The notes beneath the pieces were generated by a model. It was not told the origin of the DNA, made no database searches, and was given only the letters and a program-made list of their open reading frames with translations. A stretch of DNA of 64,000 nt from Dictyoglomota bacterium (GTDB taxonomy: Bacteria > Dictyoglomota > Dictyoglomia > Dictyoglomales > Dictyoglomaceae). A program made the translations under genes and the position numbers. Position 1 is the stretch's first letter; each line of letters begins with the position of its first letter. Of this stretch, positions 1 to 9,015 are shown in pieces. The stretch covers positions 1 through 64,000 of the forward strand of contig JAKOUL010000072.1 in NCBI GenBank assembly GCA_029776735.1, written 5' to 3'.

Positions 1-543
1 TGTTATTTCTTGGGCTGAAAGATAGGTATTTAATACTTCTAAATATTCTGGATGGACACCTTCAGATACTATAACTTCCTTTTTGGAGTTGATTCTTGTA
101 GACATTAGGGCAGCTTCTGCTATTCCAGAACCTCCTTCATATAGTGATGCATTTGCCACATCCATTCCTGTGAGATCACATATAAGACTTTGGTATTCAA
201 ATATTGATTGTAATATCCCCTGACTTATTTCAGGCTGATAGGGAGTATAAGAGGTATAAAATCCTGGATATGATATTATGTGTTTAACTACACTTGGGAT
301 ATAGTGTCGGTAAGCTCCTCCTCCAAGGAAAGAGATATAATCCTTCCCAATATTTTTCTTAGCTATCGTTTCCATCTCTCTTATAAGATCAATCTCTGAA
401 ATAGGAGGAGTAAGTCTAATATTTTCTTTAGCTGATTTCCTAATTTCTTCTGGTATGTCTTTAAAAAGTTCCTCTACATCTTCTATTCCTAAAAATTCAA
501 GCATTTCTTGGATTTCTTTTGGTGTGTGAGGGATATAAGTCAT
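1..543 (-). CDS. gcvPA: Glycine dehydrogenase (decarboxylating) subunit 1, N-terminal part (cut by window edge)
   Basis: This is the P-protein alpha subunit of the glycine cleavage system. With subunit 2 it decarboxylates glycine and loads aminomethyl onto the H-protein lipoamide. About 181 residues are visible. The start ATG is the complement of 541-543, and the gene runs off the left edge. The protein opens MTYIPHTPKEIQEML and contains the family segments FLGGGAYRHYIP, YTPYQPEISQG and NASLYEGGSG. The PLP lysine belongs to subunit 2, outside the window. It lies three bases after gcvH and ends a visible gcvT-gcvH-gcvPA run. The split (two-subunit) form of GcvP is usual in Firmicutes and Thermotogae. 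Confidence 0.93.
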   Translation of the reverse strand, partial: MTYIPHTPKEIQEMLEFLGIEDVEELFKDIPEEIRKSAKENIRLTPPISEIDLIREMETIAKKNIGKDYISFLGGGAYRHYIPSVVKHIISYPGFYTSYTPYQPEISQGILQSIFEYQSLICDLTGMDVANASLYEGGSGIAEAALMSTRINSKKEVIVSEGVHPEYLEVLNTYLSAQEIT

Positions 544-546
544 CTA

Positions 547-924
547 TTATGCCCCTATAAAGCTTTTGTATTCCTCAGCAGAGAGCAGATTGTTATACTC
601 ATTTAGATCTGTGATCTCTAATTTTGCGATCCATCCCTCATTGTAAGGATCTTCATTTATAATCTCAGGTGTTTCTTTTAGTTTTTCATTTACTTCAATT
701 ACTTTTCCTGAAAAAGGTGAGTAAACATCTGAGGCAGATTTTACAGACTCAATAGTTGCTAATACTTCTCCTTGTTTTAGTTCTTTTCCTACCTCTGGAA
801 GATCAATATATACAATATCTCCTAATTCTTCTTGAGCATGATAAGAAATACCAACTATTGCGACTTCCCCTTCTAATTTTGCCCACTCATGCTCTTTGGA
901 ATATTTTCTATCTTCAGGATACAT
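547..924 (-). CDS. gcvH: Glycine cleavage system H protein
   Basis: This is the lipoyl carrier that shuttles the aminomethyl group between the P, T and L proteins. It has 125 residues, the family's normal size. The lipoylation site is clear: ATIESVKSASDVYSP, where the lysine after ESV carries lipoate, followed by SPFSGKV and the NEDPYNEGW block near the C terminus. Its start overlaps the end of gcvT by 11 bases, so translation is probably coupled. No lipoate ligase or L protein is in the window. Confidence 0.97.
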   Translation of the reverse strand: MYPEDRKYSKEHEWAKLEGEVAIVGISYHAQEELGDIVYIDLPEVGKELKQGEVLATIESVKSASDVYSPFSGKVIEVNEKLKETPEIINEDPYNEGWIAKLEITDLNEYNNLLSAEEYKSFIGA

Positions 925-2020
925 TTTTTTTCTCTCCTCTCTTTAAAGATGTATTTTTAATAAAAGGAGTCTTAACTACTTTTGCCTTTAATAATTTTTC
1001 TCTAATCTTTATTTTTATCTCATCCGAATCTATCTCTCCATAGATATATCCCATTCCTATACCTTTTTTAAGTATAGGAGAGAAATTACCACTTGTTACA
1101 TATCCAATTTTTTCTTCTTTATTATTGTAGATCTCGTATCCTTGTCTTGGAACACTATTTTCTAAAAGTTCAAAGGCTATTAAAAATTTTTCTTTTCTAT
1201 CCTTCTTCTCTATTAAGGCATCTTTTCCTATAAAATCTCTATTTTTATTGAGTTTTACTACCCAATCTAAATTAGCCTCCCATGGAGTAGTATTCTCATC
1301 TATTTCATGTCCATATAGTGGATAGCCCATCTCTAATCTTAAGGTATCCCTTGCCCCTAAACCACAAGGTACAACATTCTCTTCTTTTACAAGATAAATA
1401 AAGATCTCTCCTGCCTTTTTAGGAGAAATGACAATCTCAAAACCATCTTCTCCAGTATAGCCTGTTCTTGAGATAATGGCTTCTTCGCCAAATATCTTTC
1501 CTGTGGAAAAATGATAATATTTTATAGAATTTAAAGAGATGTCAGTAATCTTTTGGAGAATCTCTTCTGATTTAGGACCTTGTAATGCCATAAGCATTAA
1601 TGAGGAAGTTATATCTTCAATCTCAATATTATCAGGTTTATATTTATTTAACCATGAAATGATCTTCTCTGTGTTAATGGCGTTTACTACTAAGAAGAAG
1701 TTCTCTTCGCTAAGCATATATACAATAATATCATCCATGATAGTACCATTCGGAGTTAATATAAGAGAATACTGAGCTTTTCCAGGATATAGTTTGTAAA
1801 TATCATTAGAAGTTATATATTGAAGAAAGTCATGGACATTTTTCCCTGAAATAAGGATTCTTCCCATATGGGAGATATCAAATATACCTGCTAAATTTCT
1901 TACTGCAAGATGCTCTTTTAAAATACTAGAATACTCTAAAGGCACCCACCAGCCTGCGAATTCAAAAAATTTTGCACTTACAATTTTATGCTCCTTTTCT
2001 AAAGGGAGCATCTTTAACAT
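914..2020 (-). CDS. gcvT: Glycine cleavage system T protein (aminomethyltransferase)
   Basis: It transfers the methylene group from aminomethyl-H-protein to tetrahydrofolate and releases ammonia. The 368 residues match the family length. Visible signatures are KFFEFAGWWVPLEY near the N terminus, the folate-domain segment GIFDISHMGRI, SRTGYTGEDGFEI, and GLGARDTLRLEMGYPLYGHE. An AAGGAG Shine-Dalgarno sits about nine bases before the ATG at 2020. The upstream gap to hup is only 71 bases and holds a stem-loop, so there is no room for a glycine riboswitch. It is the first of the three visible gcv genes. Confidence 0.96.
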   Translation of the reverse strand: MLKMLPLEKEHKIVSAKFFEFAGWWVPLEYSSILKEHLAVRNLAGIFDISHMGRILISGKNVHDFLQYITSNDIYKLYPGKAQYSLILTPNGTIMDDIIVYMLSEENFFLVVNAINTEKIISWLNKYKPDNIEIEDITSSLMLMALQGPKSEEILQKITDISLNSIKYYHFSTGKIFGEEAIISRTGYTGEDGFEIVISPKKAGEIFIYLVKEENVVPCGLGARDTLRLEMGYPLYGHEIDENTTPWEANLDWVVKLNKNRDFIGKDALIEKKDRKEKFLIAFELLENSVPRQGYEIYNNKEEKIGYVTSGNFSPILKKGIGMGYIYGEIDSDEIKIKIREKLLKAKVVKTPFIKNTSLKRGEKKNVS

Positions 2021-2048
2021 AGTTATAAACTCCTTATTGAAAGATGTT

Positions 2049-2077
2049 CCGGGCTGGAAGAATTTCTCCCAGCCCGG
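2049..2077. terminator. GC-rich stem-loop between hup and gcvT
   Basis: There is a perfect 9-bp inverted repeat, CCGGGCTGG (2049-2057) and CCAGCCCGG (2069-2077), with an 11-base loop. It begins 14 bases after the hup stop. It is by far the most GC-rich hairpin noticed in the gaps of the window. It probably ends or protects the hup transcript and separates it from gcvT. The run of five T lies on the plus-strand side of the stem, where no plus-strand gene ends. In the direction of hup the stem is followed by AACATCTTTC, which is a poor U tract. Confidence 0.55.
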
Positions 2078-2091
2078 TTTTTAGTCTGTCC

Positions 2092-2367
2092 TTACTTCTT
2101 TACAGCTTCACGAAGTTCTTTTCCAGCGCGAAATACTGGAACTTTTGTGGCTGGAATTTTTATTACTTCTTGTGTACGAGGATTTCTTCCTGTTCTAGCT
2201 GCTCTTTTCCTTACAGAGAAGGTTCCAAACCCCACAAATTGTACTGTATCCCCCTTAGACAAAGCCTCAGTGATAGTTTCAAGTACTGCATTAACGACTT
2301 TTGTTGCTTCTTTCTTCGTGATTTTTGACTTTTCGGCTACTTTGGCAATGAATTCTGCCTTCTTCAT
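2092..2367 (-). CDS. hup: HU family DNA-binding protein
   Basis: This is a histone-like, dimeric nucleoid protein that bends DNA non-specifically. It has 91 residues, the classic HU length. It opens MKKAEFIAKVAEKSKITKKEA and carries the core VQFVGFGTFSVRKRAARTGRNPRT, including the GFGTF turn and the RNPRTQE proline arm that intercalates into the minor groove. An AAAGGGGGTGAAG Shine-Dalgarno precedes the ATG. It lies 41 bases after mazG and is followed by a strong stem-loop, consistent with a separately abundant transcript end. Confidence 0.97.
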   Translation of the reverse strand: MKKAEFIAKVAEKSKITKKEATKVVNAVLETITEALSKGDTVQFVGFGTFSVRKRAARTGRNPRTQEVIKIPATKVPVFRAGKELREAVKK

Positions 2368-2408
2368 CCTTCTTCACCCCCTTTCTTTAATAGGGTATAT
2401 TTTAAAAT

Positions 2409-3185
2409 TTATGAAGTTTTCGAAAGTTCCCAAAGTTGATCAAGATCTTCTAAATTCAGATCTTTCCAATTTTTTCCTGATTCTTTGACTTTTTCCTCAA
2501 TAAATTTGAATCTTTTTATAAATTTTCTATTTGTTTTCCTCAAAGCAGACTCTGGTTCAATATCTAAATGCCTTGCTATGTTTACTATAGAAAACAACAA
2601 ATCCCCAATTTCTTCCTCTATTTTTTCTTTCTCTGAGGTTTCTATTGCTTCTTCAAGTTCTTTTATCTCCTCATATATCTTAGGAATGACATCTGTAGTC
2701 TCTTTCCAGTCAAAACCTACATGAGATACCTTTTCTTGTATTCTGAAGGAAGAAAGAAGAGCAGGCATGTTATTAGGGATGCCATCTAAAATCCCCTTCC
2801 CATTATCCTCACTACTTTTTATTGTTTCCCAATTTGTCAAAATATCCTTTACCTCTTTTACCTTTATATCTCCAAAAACATGTGGATGTCTTATTATTAA
2901 TTTATTTTTTAGATCTCTACATACATCTGCAAAGCTAAACCTATCTTCTTCTGCTGCCATAATGCTTTGCATTAAAATATGTAATAAAACATCTCCAAGT
3001 TCTTCTCTTATTTTTTGGGCATCATTTTCCTCTAATCCTTCTATAAGCTCATAAGATTCTTCTAAAAAGTAAGGTGCAAGTGATTGAGGAGTTTGTTCTT
3101 GATCCCAAGGGCACTCTTTTCTTACTTTCTCTACAACCGAGAAAAGATCTATAAATTCTTTAGATATCTTTTCTTTATTGTCCAT
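2409..3185 (-). CDS. mazG: MazG family nucleoside triphosphate pyrophosphohydrolase
   Basis: It hydrolyses (deoxy)nucleoside triphosphates to monophosphate and pyrophosphate, as a house-cleaning or (p)ppGpp-modulating enzyme. The 258 residues carry two MazG domains. The first has CPWDQEQTPQSL, EESYELIEGL and EELGDVLLHI, giving the EExxE and ExxD metal-binding pattern. The second repeats EEIKELEEAI and EEEIGDLLFSIVNIAR. The C-terminal FIKRFKFIEEK is typical of the family. A promoter with a perfect TATAAT lies 43 bases upstream. It is followed closely by hup. Confidence 0.95.
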   Translation of the reverse strand: MDNKEKISKEFIDLFSVVEKVRKECPWDQEQTPQSLAPYFLEESYELIEGLEENDAQKIREELGDVLLHILMQSIMAAEEDRFSFADVCRDLKNKLIIRHPHVFGDIKVKEVKDILTNWETIKSSEDNGKGILDGIPNNMPALLSSFRIQEKVSHVGFDWKETTDVIPKIYEEIKELEEAIETSEKEKIEEEIGDLLFSIVNIARHLDIEPESALRKTNRKFIKRFKFIEEKVKESGKNWKDLNLEDLDQLWELSKTS

Positions 3186-3227
3186 CCTTCTTTCTCTCTA
3201 TCTTTTGAAAATATGATTTTCAGTAAA

Positions 3228-3255
3228 ATTATAGCATCAAGTTATAAAAAAGCAA
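3228..3255 (-). promoter_or_regulatory. Predicted sigma70-type promoter for mazG
   Basis: On the minus strand, TTGCTT (3255-3250) is separated by 16 bases from a perfect TATAAT (3233-3228). The -35 matches consensus at only its first three bases, but the -10 is perfect. The predicted start lies about 35 bases before the mazG ATG. It could serve mazG, hup and the gcv genes. Confidence 0.55.
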
Positions 3256-3332
3256 GTATACGCCGAAGTTTTTCTTAAAAGTTTATCCAAAGATAAGAAA
3301 ATTGCTGCTTTCTCTAAAGATAGATTTTAGAA

Positions 3333-4403
3333 CTATTCATCAGTCTTTGGAAGAGGAGTTCTTGCTTCTTTTCGGTAGAAGACTTGTTGAATTTGTACTA
3401 ATTTTCTCCAAATTCTCATCCATATATCTTTATCAGAGAAGTCTTTTTCTATCTTTGCTTTATTTAATTCTTCTTCAAGCCATTGTGAAAATACCTTACT
3501 TTTTTTGTTATAAAGTAACCTATCTTCTATCTCTGTTTTTGCCTGAAGATATGGAGTAGTATATGCTTCTTTTATTTCAGTTACTTTAGTAATATAGTAA
3601 TATCCGTCTTCTGTCTTTATAGGCTTACTTATCTGATTAAGAGGTAATGTAAATGTAATTTTTTCTACTTCTTCTGGAAGTTCTCCAATAGATACGTATC
3701 CTAATTCCCCACCACTATCTTTTGTAGTAATGTCTTCAGAGTATTTCTTGGCTGCATCAGTAAAGGTAATCTTATTACTTATTAACTCGTTATATACTTC
3801 GTTTGCCTTTTTCTCGTCTTTTAATACAATAGAATAAACTTTAAACTGTTTTGGATGTTCAAATAATTGTATATTTTCCTCGTAATATTTTTTTGTCTCT
3901 GTCTCTGTTACCCTTTCATCTTTTCCAATCACATCTATGAGTTTATTAGCAAGTAAATTCTTCTTAATTTCTTCTCTAAAGGTGTTTCTATCAAGTCCAT
4001 ATTGAGCAAGGGCAAGCTCAAATTGTAATGTGGATGGAAATTCTTTTTCTATGTCCTTTAATGTGGAGTCTACCTCCTTATTTGAGATGCTAATTCCTCT
4101 TTTTTTAGCCTCAGCCTCAACAATTTTCCATTGGGCTAAGTCATTGATCGTTTCTTCTTTGACCCTTGATAATAGTTTTTGCCCATCAGTAGTGGTAAAA
4201 TCTATATTAAACATAATAGAATACTGATCTTTCATAAAGTTTAGCCTATCTTTATATTCTTGTCTACTTACAGGTATCCCATTTACTTTGATTACTGGAT
4301 AGTTTTTCATCTGATGGTACACAATACCTACAAATCCTGCTGATAAAACAAAAATGACTGCAAAAACAACAAAAATAGTTTTAAGGACACTTTTTCCACT
4401 CAT
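3333..4403 (-). CDS. Membrane-anchored SurA/PrsA-like peptidylprolyl isomerase (parvulin foldase)
   Basis: This is an extracytoplasmic chaperone and prolyl isomerase, predicted to help secreted proteins fold. Residues about 7-29 form one hydrophobic segment (VLKTIFVVFAVIFVLSAGF). No lipobox cysteine follows, so it is probably anchored by this helix and not as a PrsA-type lipoprotein. A SurA_N-like helical region follows (NGIPVSRQEYKDRLNF). The parvulin domain spans about residues 180-290, with FTDAAKKYSEDITTKDSGGELGYV and QISKPIKTEDGYYYITKV. It has 356 residues. It has its own extended -10 promoter just after mfd. Confidence 0.88.
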   Translation of the reverse strand: MSGKSVLKTIFVVFAVIFVLSAGFVGIVYHQMKNYPVIKVNGIPVSRQEYKDRLNFMKDQYSIMFNIDFTTTDGQKLLSRVKEETINDLAQWKIVEAEAKKRGISISNKEVDSTLKDIEKEFPSTLQFELALAQYGLDRNTFREEIKKNLLANKLIDVIGKDERVTETETKKYYEENIQLFEHPKQFKVYSIVLKDEKKANEVYNELISNKITFTDAAKKYSEDITTKDSGGELGYVSIGELPEEVEKITFTLPLNQISKPIKTEDGYYYITKVTEIKEAYTTPYLQAKTEIEDRLLYNKKSKVFSQWLEEELNKAKIEKDFSDKDIWMRIWRKLVQIQQVFYRKEARTPLPKTDE

Positions 4404-4450
4404 TTCTTCACCTCATATTTCAAGATTTTTTAAAAACAAATCTAGTAGCG

Positions 4451-4459
4451 ATTATAACA
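4451..4459 (-). promoter_or_regulatory. Predicted extended -10 promoter for the parvulin gene
   Basis: The minus strand reads TGTTATAAT at 4459-4451, a perfect TATAAT with the TG extension. There is no good -35. It lies in the 61-base gap between mfd and the parvulin gene, 47 bases before the parvulin ATG. Confidence 0.5.
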
Positions 4460-4464
4460 CAATT

Positions 4465-7400
4465 TTAGTTGATGTTGGAGAGATCATAAAGAAAATCAAA
4501 TATAAATTCCCCCTTCTTTTTGAAATTGCCTTTTGGAAGTGTTAATATTTTCTCTTTTTCCCCTTTATAAGTGAATTTTACATTATTTTCTGTGATCTCA
4601 ATTTTTGCTATATTTAATTGCTCACCTAAGAACTTTATCTTTGCAAATAAAAAAAGGTCTTCTACTTTTTCTGGAATAGGTCCATATATATCTTCCATTT
4701 CTTTTTGTATCTCTTCTATTTCTTTGAGGTCTTCTATGCTTACTAACTTTTGATAGAAATAAATTCTGTCACTACTTTGAGGTATATATTCCTCGGGAAT
4801 AGTTACAGAATAAGGATGAGTAATTTTGCAATTTGTTTTATCTCTATGTTTTTCATTTTTTAACTCGGAGATTGCCTCTTCTAATAGTTGAAGATATAAA
4901 TAGAAGCCTACAGAATTAATATGTCCATGCTGTTCTTTTCCTAAGATTTTTCCTGCTCCACGAATCTCTAAATCTCTTAATGCAAGTCTGACACCAGATC
5001 CGAGACTTGAAAACTCTTTTAATGCCTCAAGTCTCTTTATACTTTCTGCAGAAAGTTTTTTGATAGGAGCATGTAAAAAATAAGCATATGCTTGTTTATC
5101 TGCTCTTCCAATTCTTCCACGAAGTTGATAGAGTTGTGCAAGCCCCATATGTTCTGCATTTTCTACAAATAAAGTATTAGCATTAGGTACGTCAATACCA
5201 GATTCTATTATGGTTGTGGAGATAAGGACATCTATTTTCCCATCGTAAAAGTCGCCCATTATTTTGGTTAATTCTTCATCATCCATTTTTCCATGAGCTA
5301 TTCCGTATGTTGCTTCTGGAACTAATTCGGAGAGAAAGGCTTTTACTATTTCAAGACGTGATATATCATTGCATACATAATAGACTTGTCCGCCTCTTTC
5401 AAGCTCTCTTCTTATTCCCTCTTGTATAACCTGAGGATTATATTCCAACACAAAAATCTGAATAGGAAGTCTATTTTCTGGTGGAGTTTCAAGGATGGAA
5501 AACTCTCTTATACCAGCAAGAACCATTGAGAGAGTTCTTGGTATTGGGGTCGCTGATAAATAAAGAATATCAATGCCTGGGTATTTCTTTTTAAATCCTT
5601 CTTTTTGTAATACGCCAAATCTATGTTCCTCATCTACTATAATAAGACCCAGATCTTTAAATTGTACATCTCTTTGCAAAATCCTATGCGTGCCAATGAT
5701 TATATCAATTTCACCCTTTTTAAGACCTTCTAAAATTCTTTTTTGTTCAACTTTTGGTTTCAACCTACTTAGTATCTCTACTTTTACAGGAAAGACTTCA
5801 AGCCTTTCTTTGAAAACTCGCCAGTGTTGATATGCAAGAATTGTGGTGGGTACAAGAATAGCCACTTGCTTTCCGTCAAGTACGGCTTTAAAACTTGCTC
5901 TTAACGCAAGTTCTGTCTTTCCAAATCCTACATCCCCAATAAGGACTCTCTCCATAGGTTTTGAGGTTTCCATATCTTTCTTAATTTCTGTCAATGCTTT
6001 AATTTGATCTTCGGTTTCTATATAAGGAAAACTTGCTTCTAATTCTTCCTGAAGTTCGTTATCTGGAGAAAAGGCAAATCCCTCTTCAATTTCTCTTTGA
6101 GCATACATCTTTAATAATTCTTCTGCTATTTCTTTTGCAGATTCCTTAACTCTTCTTTTTGTTTCTTCCCATTGTTTTGTTTCTAATCTACTTATAATAG
6201 GAGGTTCTGGAGAAGAAGAGATATATCTCTGAATAAGATGCATCTCTTCTAAAGGAACATATAAGAAGCTATTATTGGCATACTCTACCGCAATAAATTC
6301 CTGGACGTTGTTTTCTATCTGAAGCTTCTTTAATCCTCTAAATATTCCAATTCCATAATTTACATGTACTACGTAGTCACCATCTTTAAGAAAGGAGAGA
6401 TCCTTAGGTTTGAGCCCTTTTTCTACTTTTGGTATTTTCCTTCTCCTTCTGCTTCCAAATATTTCATGGTCAGTAAGTACAACAATCTTTTCTTTTTCCC
6501 AGATAAATCCTTCTTTTAATTTTTCTCCTAAGAGGTATTTTATATTCAGATCTTTGAGTCTTGTTCTAAGAATCTCTTGATGCTCGGAGGATATGTATAT
6601 TTCCCATCCATTTTCTATATATTCTTTTAAACTTTTTTCTAAAAACTCTCCTATACCTCTATATTGGGATGGAGAATAGAAAGAGAATGTAAGATCTGGC
6701 TCTTCTAAGTTGTGGAGATCTACATTTTGGAAATGAGAAAACTCCTCTAAGAGTTCGTCTCCTATGAAATAAATTTTTTCTTTTATCTTATCTTTTCTTA
6801 TTTCAAACGTTTTTTCCCCTTTTTCTTCCCATTTTTCAAGAAGTATTTTAGCTTCATTTAAATCTTCAAATACTATGAGGGTATCTTTAGGAAGATAAGA
6901 AATAAAACTTGTTCTTTTCTCTAAACTTTTTGAAAACACTTTTTCTTCGTCCGATGGCTCTATAAGTTCATGTAAAGGTGTTAATATAAACCTTTCAATA
7001 TTTCTGATGGATTTTCTGTCCTCAAGATTAAAAAATCTCATAGAGGAGATTTCATCACCCAAAAATTCTACTCTTATAGGAAGCTCAGAAGTGACGGGAT
7101 AGATATCTACGATCCCTCCTCTAACCGCATACTCTCCTAACCCTTCTACATATCCAACTCTTTTATAATAGTTCTTTGCAAGAAAGTTTTCTAAGTAGTC
7201 TCTACCTATTTCCTTTCCAATCTCTAATATTAAAATTTCTGCGGAAAAAATCTCCTTAGGAAGTAGGGGATATATAAGAGATTTTAAAGAAGCAACTATA
7301 ATAGGATTTTTCTTCAAAATTAATGTTGTTAAGGCTTTCAATCTTTGACCCTCAGTTTGATGAGATCTTAGAGGCTTTTCATAAGGGAAATGAAGAAAGG

Positions 7401-7626
7401 CAGGGAAGATATCTATATCTAAATCCTCAAAATCCTCCCAATAATTTAGGTTATCTTCTTCATTAGTGACCCAGAAAACAGGTTTTTTTATCTCTTTGAG
7501 AAGAGAAAGAAGGAGCGGATAGACTCCTTTATATAAGCCTTGAATCTTGACACTTTCATTCCTTAGAATTTTCTCTCTAAGAGTAAGAAAATCTTCACTT
7601 TTTAGAATTCTATTTATGAATGGCAT
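4465..7626 (-). CDS. mfd: Transcription-repair coupling factor Mfd
   Basis: It removes RNA polymerase stalled at DNA lesions and recruits UvrA. It has 1053 residues, slightly short for the family. The UvrB-homology region is at the N terminus (EGLGEYAVRGGIVDIYP). The RNA-polymerase-interaction domain contains GDYVVHVNYGIGIFRGLKKL. The RecG-like motor has Walker A GDVGFGKTEL near residue 563, DEEH near 662, SATPIPRTL, and the TRG-region QLRGRIGRADKQAYAYF. The start lies inside the 3' end of pth with a 13-base overlap. uvrC is also in this window, but on a different operon. Confidence 0.97.
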   Translation of the reverse strand: MPFINRILKSEDFLTLREKILRNESVKIQGLYKGVYPLLLSLLKEIKKPVFWVTNEEDNLNYWEDFEDLDIDIFPAFLHFPYEKPLRSHQTEGQRLKALTTLILKKNPIIVASLKSLIYPLLPKEIFSAEILILEIGKEIGRDYLENFLAKNYYKRVGYVEGLGEYAVRGGIVDIYPVTSELPIRVEFLGDEISSMRFFNLEDRKSIRNIERFILTPLHELIEPSDEEKVFSKSLEKRTSFISYLPKDTLIVFEDLNEAKILLEKWEEKGEKTFEIRKDKIKEKIYFIGDELLEEFSHFQNVDLHNLEEPDLTFSFYSPSQYRGIGEFLEKSLKEYIENGWEIYISSEHQEILRTRLKDLNIKYLLGEKLKEGFIWEKEKIVVLTDHEIFGSRRRRKIPKVEKGLKPKDLSFLKDGDYVVHVNYGIGIFRGLKKLQIENNVQEFIAVEYANNSFLYVPLEEMHLIQRYISSSPEPPIISRLETKQWEETKRRVKESAKEIAEELLKMYAQREIEEGFAFSPDNELQEELEASFPYIETEDQIKALTEIKKDMETSKPMERVLIGDVGFGKTELALRASFKAVLDGKQVAILVPTTILAYQHWRVFKERLEVFPVKVEILSRLKPKVEQKRILEGLKKGEIDIIIGTHRILQRDVQFKDLGLIIVDEEHRFGVLQKEGFKKKYPGIDILYLSATPIPRTLSMVLAGIREFSILETPPENRLPIQIFVLEYNPQVIQEGIRRELERGGQVYYVCNDISRLEIVKAFLSELVPEATYGIAHGKMDDEELTKIMGDFYDGKIDVLISTTIIESGIDVPNANTLFVENAEHMGLAQLYQLRGRIGRADKQAYAYFLHAPIKKLSAESIKRLEALKEFSSLGSGVRLALRDLEIRGAGKILGKEQHGHINSVGFYLYLQLLEEAISELKNEKHRDKTNCKITHPYSVTIPEEYIPQSSDRIYFYQKLVSIEDLKEIEEIQKEMEDIYGPIPEKVEDLFLFAKIKFLGEQLNIAKIEITENNVKFTYKGEKEKILTLPKGNFKKKGEFIFDFLYDLSNIN

Positions 7627-8192
7627 CTTCTGTTATATAACCTTTGAGCTGTTTCCCAGCCATCTTTTATTATAGTTTCTATAATCTCAGGTGATAATTT
7701 TATAATTTTATCTATGATTTCTTTTTCTTCTTTTGTAAATTCACTTAGTACATAGCTTATTGTTAATTCTTTACTTTCTGGCTTACCAATACCAATTCTT
7801 AATCTATAAAAATCAGTGGTAGCTAATTCTGAGATTATAGATCTTATTCCATTATGACCACCATCTTTTCCGTCAAACCTTATTCTTAAAATTCCAGATG
7901 GTAAGTCAAGATCATCTTGAATTATAAGAAGGTCCTTAGATTCTAATGGGTGCGCTTCTAAAAATTCTTTAACTCCTTTTCCACTCAGATTCATATAAGT
8001 CTGAGGTTTTATAAGAAAAATTTTGGTTTCTATTATACTTCCAGATGAAATTAGATTTAATCCTACTTTTCTCCATGGATCAAACCTGAAATATTCTCTT
8101 AGATAGTCTACAACCATAAAACCCACATTATGGCGGGTATTTAAATATTTTTCTTCAGGATTTCCTAAGCCTACTATTGCTAAGCTTTTCAC
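7614..8192 (-). CDS. pth: Peptidyl-tRNA hydrolase
   Basis: It cleaves peptidyl-tRNA released by abortive translation. The 192 residues are a standard bacterial Pth. Signatures are AIVGLGNPEEKYLNTRHNVGF (the histidine in TRHN is catalytic), KPQTYMNLSGKGV, and DDLDLPSGILRIRFDGKDGGHNG. It overlaps the Memo-family gene upstream by four bases and mfd downstream by 13 bases, so the three probably form one transcript. Confidence 0.97.
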   Translation of the reverse strand: MKSLAIVGLGNPEEKYLNTRHNVGFMVVDYLREYFRFDPWRKVGLNLISSGSIIETKIFLIKPQTYMNLSGKGVKEFLEAHPLESKDLLIIQDDLDLPSGILRIRFDGKDGGHNGIRSIISELATTDFYRLRIGIGKPESKELTISYVLSEFTKEEKEIIDKIIKLSPEIIETIIKDGWETAQRLYNRRCHS

Positions 8193-9001
8193 GTCTCTTT
8201 TGGAAATATGATCCCAGCGTAGCCAACTACTGCAGAGTAATCTCTTGTTATATCCCCAGAGGTTTTGTGATCTACTAATAAGCCTCTTTTAGCTCCTAAG
8301 GCTTTAACTACCATAATAGTGATTGCAATAGGTCCAGCCCCACAAATAGAGATATCTTTTTCTCTTACTCTTTTCAAAAATTCTTCTTCATTAAGATCAA
8401 GAATGGATTCAATAGCATAGAGATCTTTTTCTTTTACTGACTGTTGGGGTTCGTAATGACAAAAATCAGAGCTTGCAATAATTAATACATCTGTCTCTAC
8501 CTGGGAGATAGCTTTTTCTATTGCTGTCCCCAAATCTCTGAGGATTGGAAGTCTATAATCTGCTACAGTTATAGGTACTATCTTAAAATCTTTCTTTAGA
8601 AATTGTAAGAAAGGTAATTGAACTTCTATAGCATGTTCAGGGGTATGAGCAGAAGGATCTTCTCTTAAATATTCAGAATATTCTAAAATTAGATCAGAAA
8701 GCTCTTCATCTATATTTATATCTCCTAAAGGAGTACTCCATATACCCTTCCTAAAAATTGCTGCAGGAGCACCAAAGCCATTATGATTAGGACTTAAAAT
8801 TATTATTTTTTCAGGAGTGTTTATTTTTGAATAGACTGCTCCTGCTGTCCAACCTGAATAAATATATCCTGCATGAGGCACTATACACCCGTAGACAGGA
8901 GTAGGGTCTATCCCTTTAATGAAGTTACTTAGTAACTTCATTAGTTCTTCTCTATTTGCAGGATAAAAATATCCTGCAAAATGTGATAATCTTCTCATCA
9001 T
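8189..9001 (-). CDS. amrB: AmmeMemoRadiSam system protein B (MEMO1 family)
   Basis: This is a Memo-family protein related to class III extradiol dioxygenases. The biochemical role in bacteria is unsettled. The 270 residues carry VPHAGYIYSGWTAGAVY, ILSPNHNGFG, SAHTPEHAIEVQLPFLQ and SSDFCHYEP. The histidines in these blocks form the likely metal site. Partner AmmeMemoRadiSam genes (AMMECR1, radical SAM) are not in the window. Two ATG codons stand in tandem at the start, and no Shine-Dalgarno is visible. A TATAAT on the minus strand ends nine bases before the first ATG, so the mRNA may be leaderless. Confidence 0.9.
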   Translation of the reverse strand: MMRRLSHFAGYFYPANREELMKLLSNFIKGIDPTPVYGCIVPHAGYIYSGWTAGAVYSKINTPEKIIILSPNHNGFGAPAAIFRKGIWSTPLGDINIDEELSDLILEYSEYLREDPSAHTPEHAIEVQLPFLQFLKKDFKIVPITVADYRLPILRDLGTAIEKAISQVETDVLIIASSDFCHYEPQQSVKEKDLYAIESILDLNEEEFLKRVREKDISICGAGPIAITIMVVKALGAKRGLLVDHKTSGDITRDYSAVVGYAGIIFPKET

Positions 9002-9005
9002 ATGG

Positions 9006-9015
9006 TATAATTATA
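9006..9015. promoter_or_regulatory. Palindromic -10 element TATAATTATA in the amrB-rpmB divergent gap
   Basis: TATAATTATA reads TATAAT on both strands: plus 9006-9011 and minus 9015-9010. The minus-strand copy would start transcription at about the amrB ATG. The plus-strand copy would give rpmB a leader of roughly 90 bases. I found no convincing -35 for either direction, so the assignment is tentative. Confidence 0.4.

Noticed and set aside
2021..2091. Possible glycine riboswitch before gcvT
   Set aside because: Glycine aptamers need more room than the 71 bases available, and most of this gap is one simple stem-loop.
3283..3296. TTATC-CAAA-GATAA hairpin after the parvulin gene as a terminator
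   Set aside because: The stem is five bp and AT-rich, and the following sequence has only a short T run. It is likely chance in AT-rich DNA.
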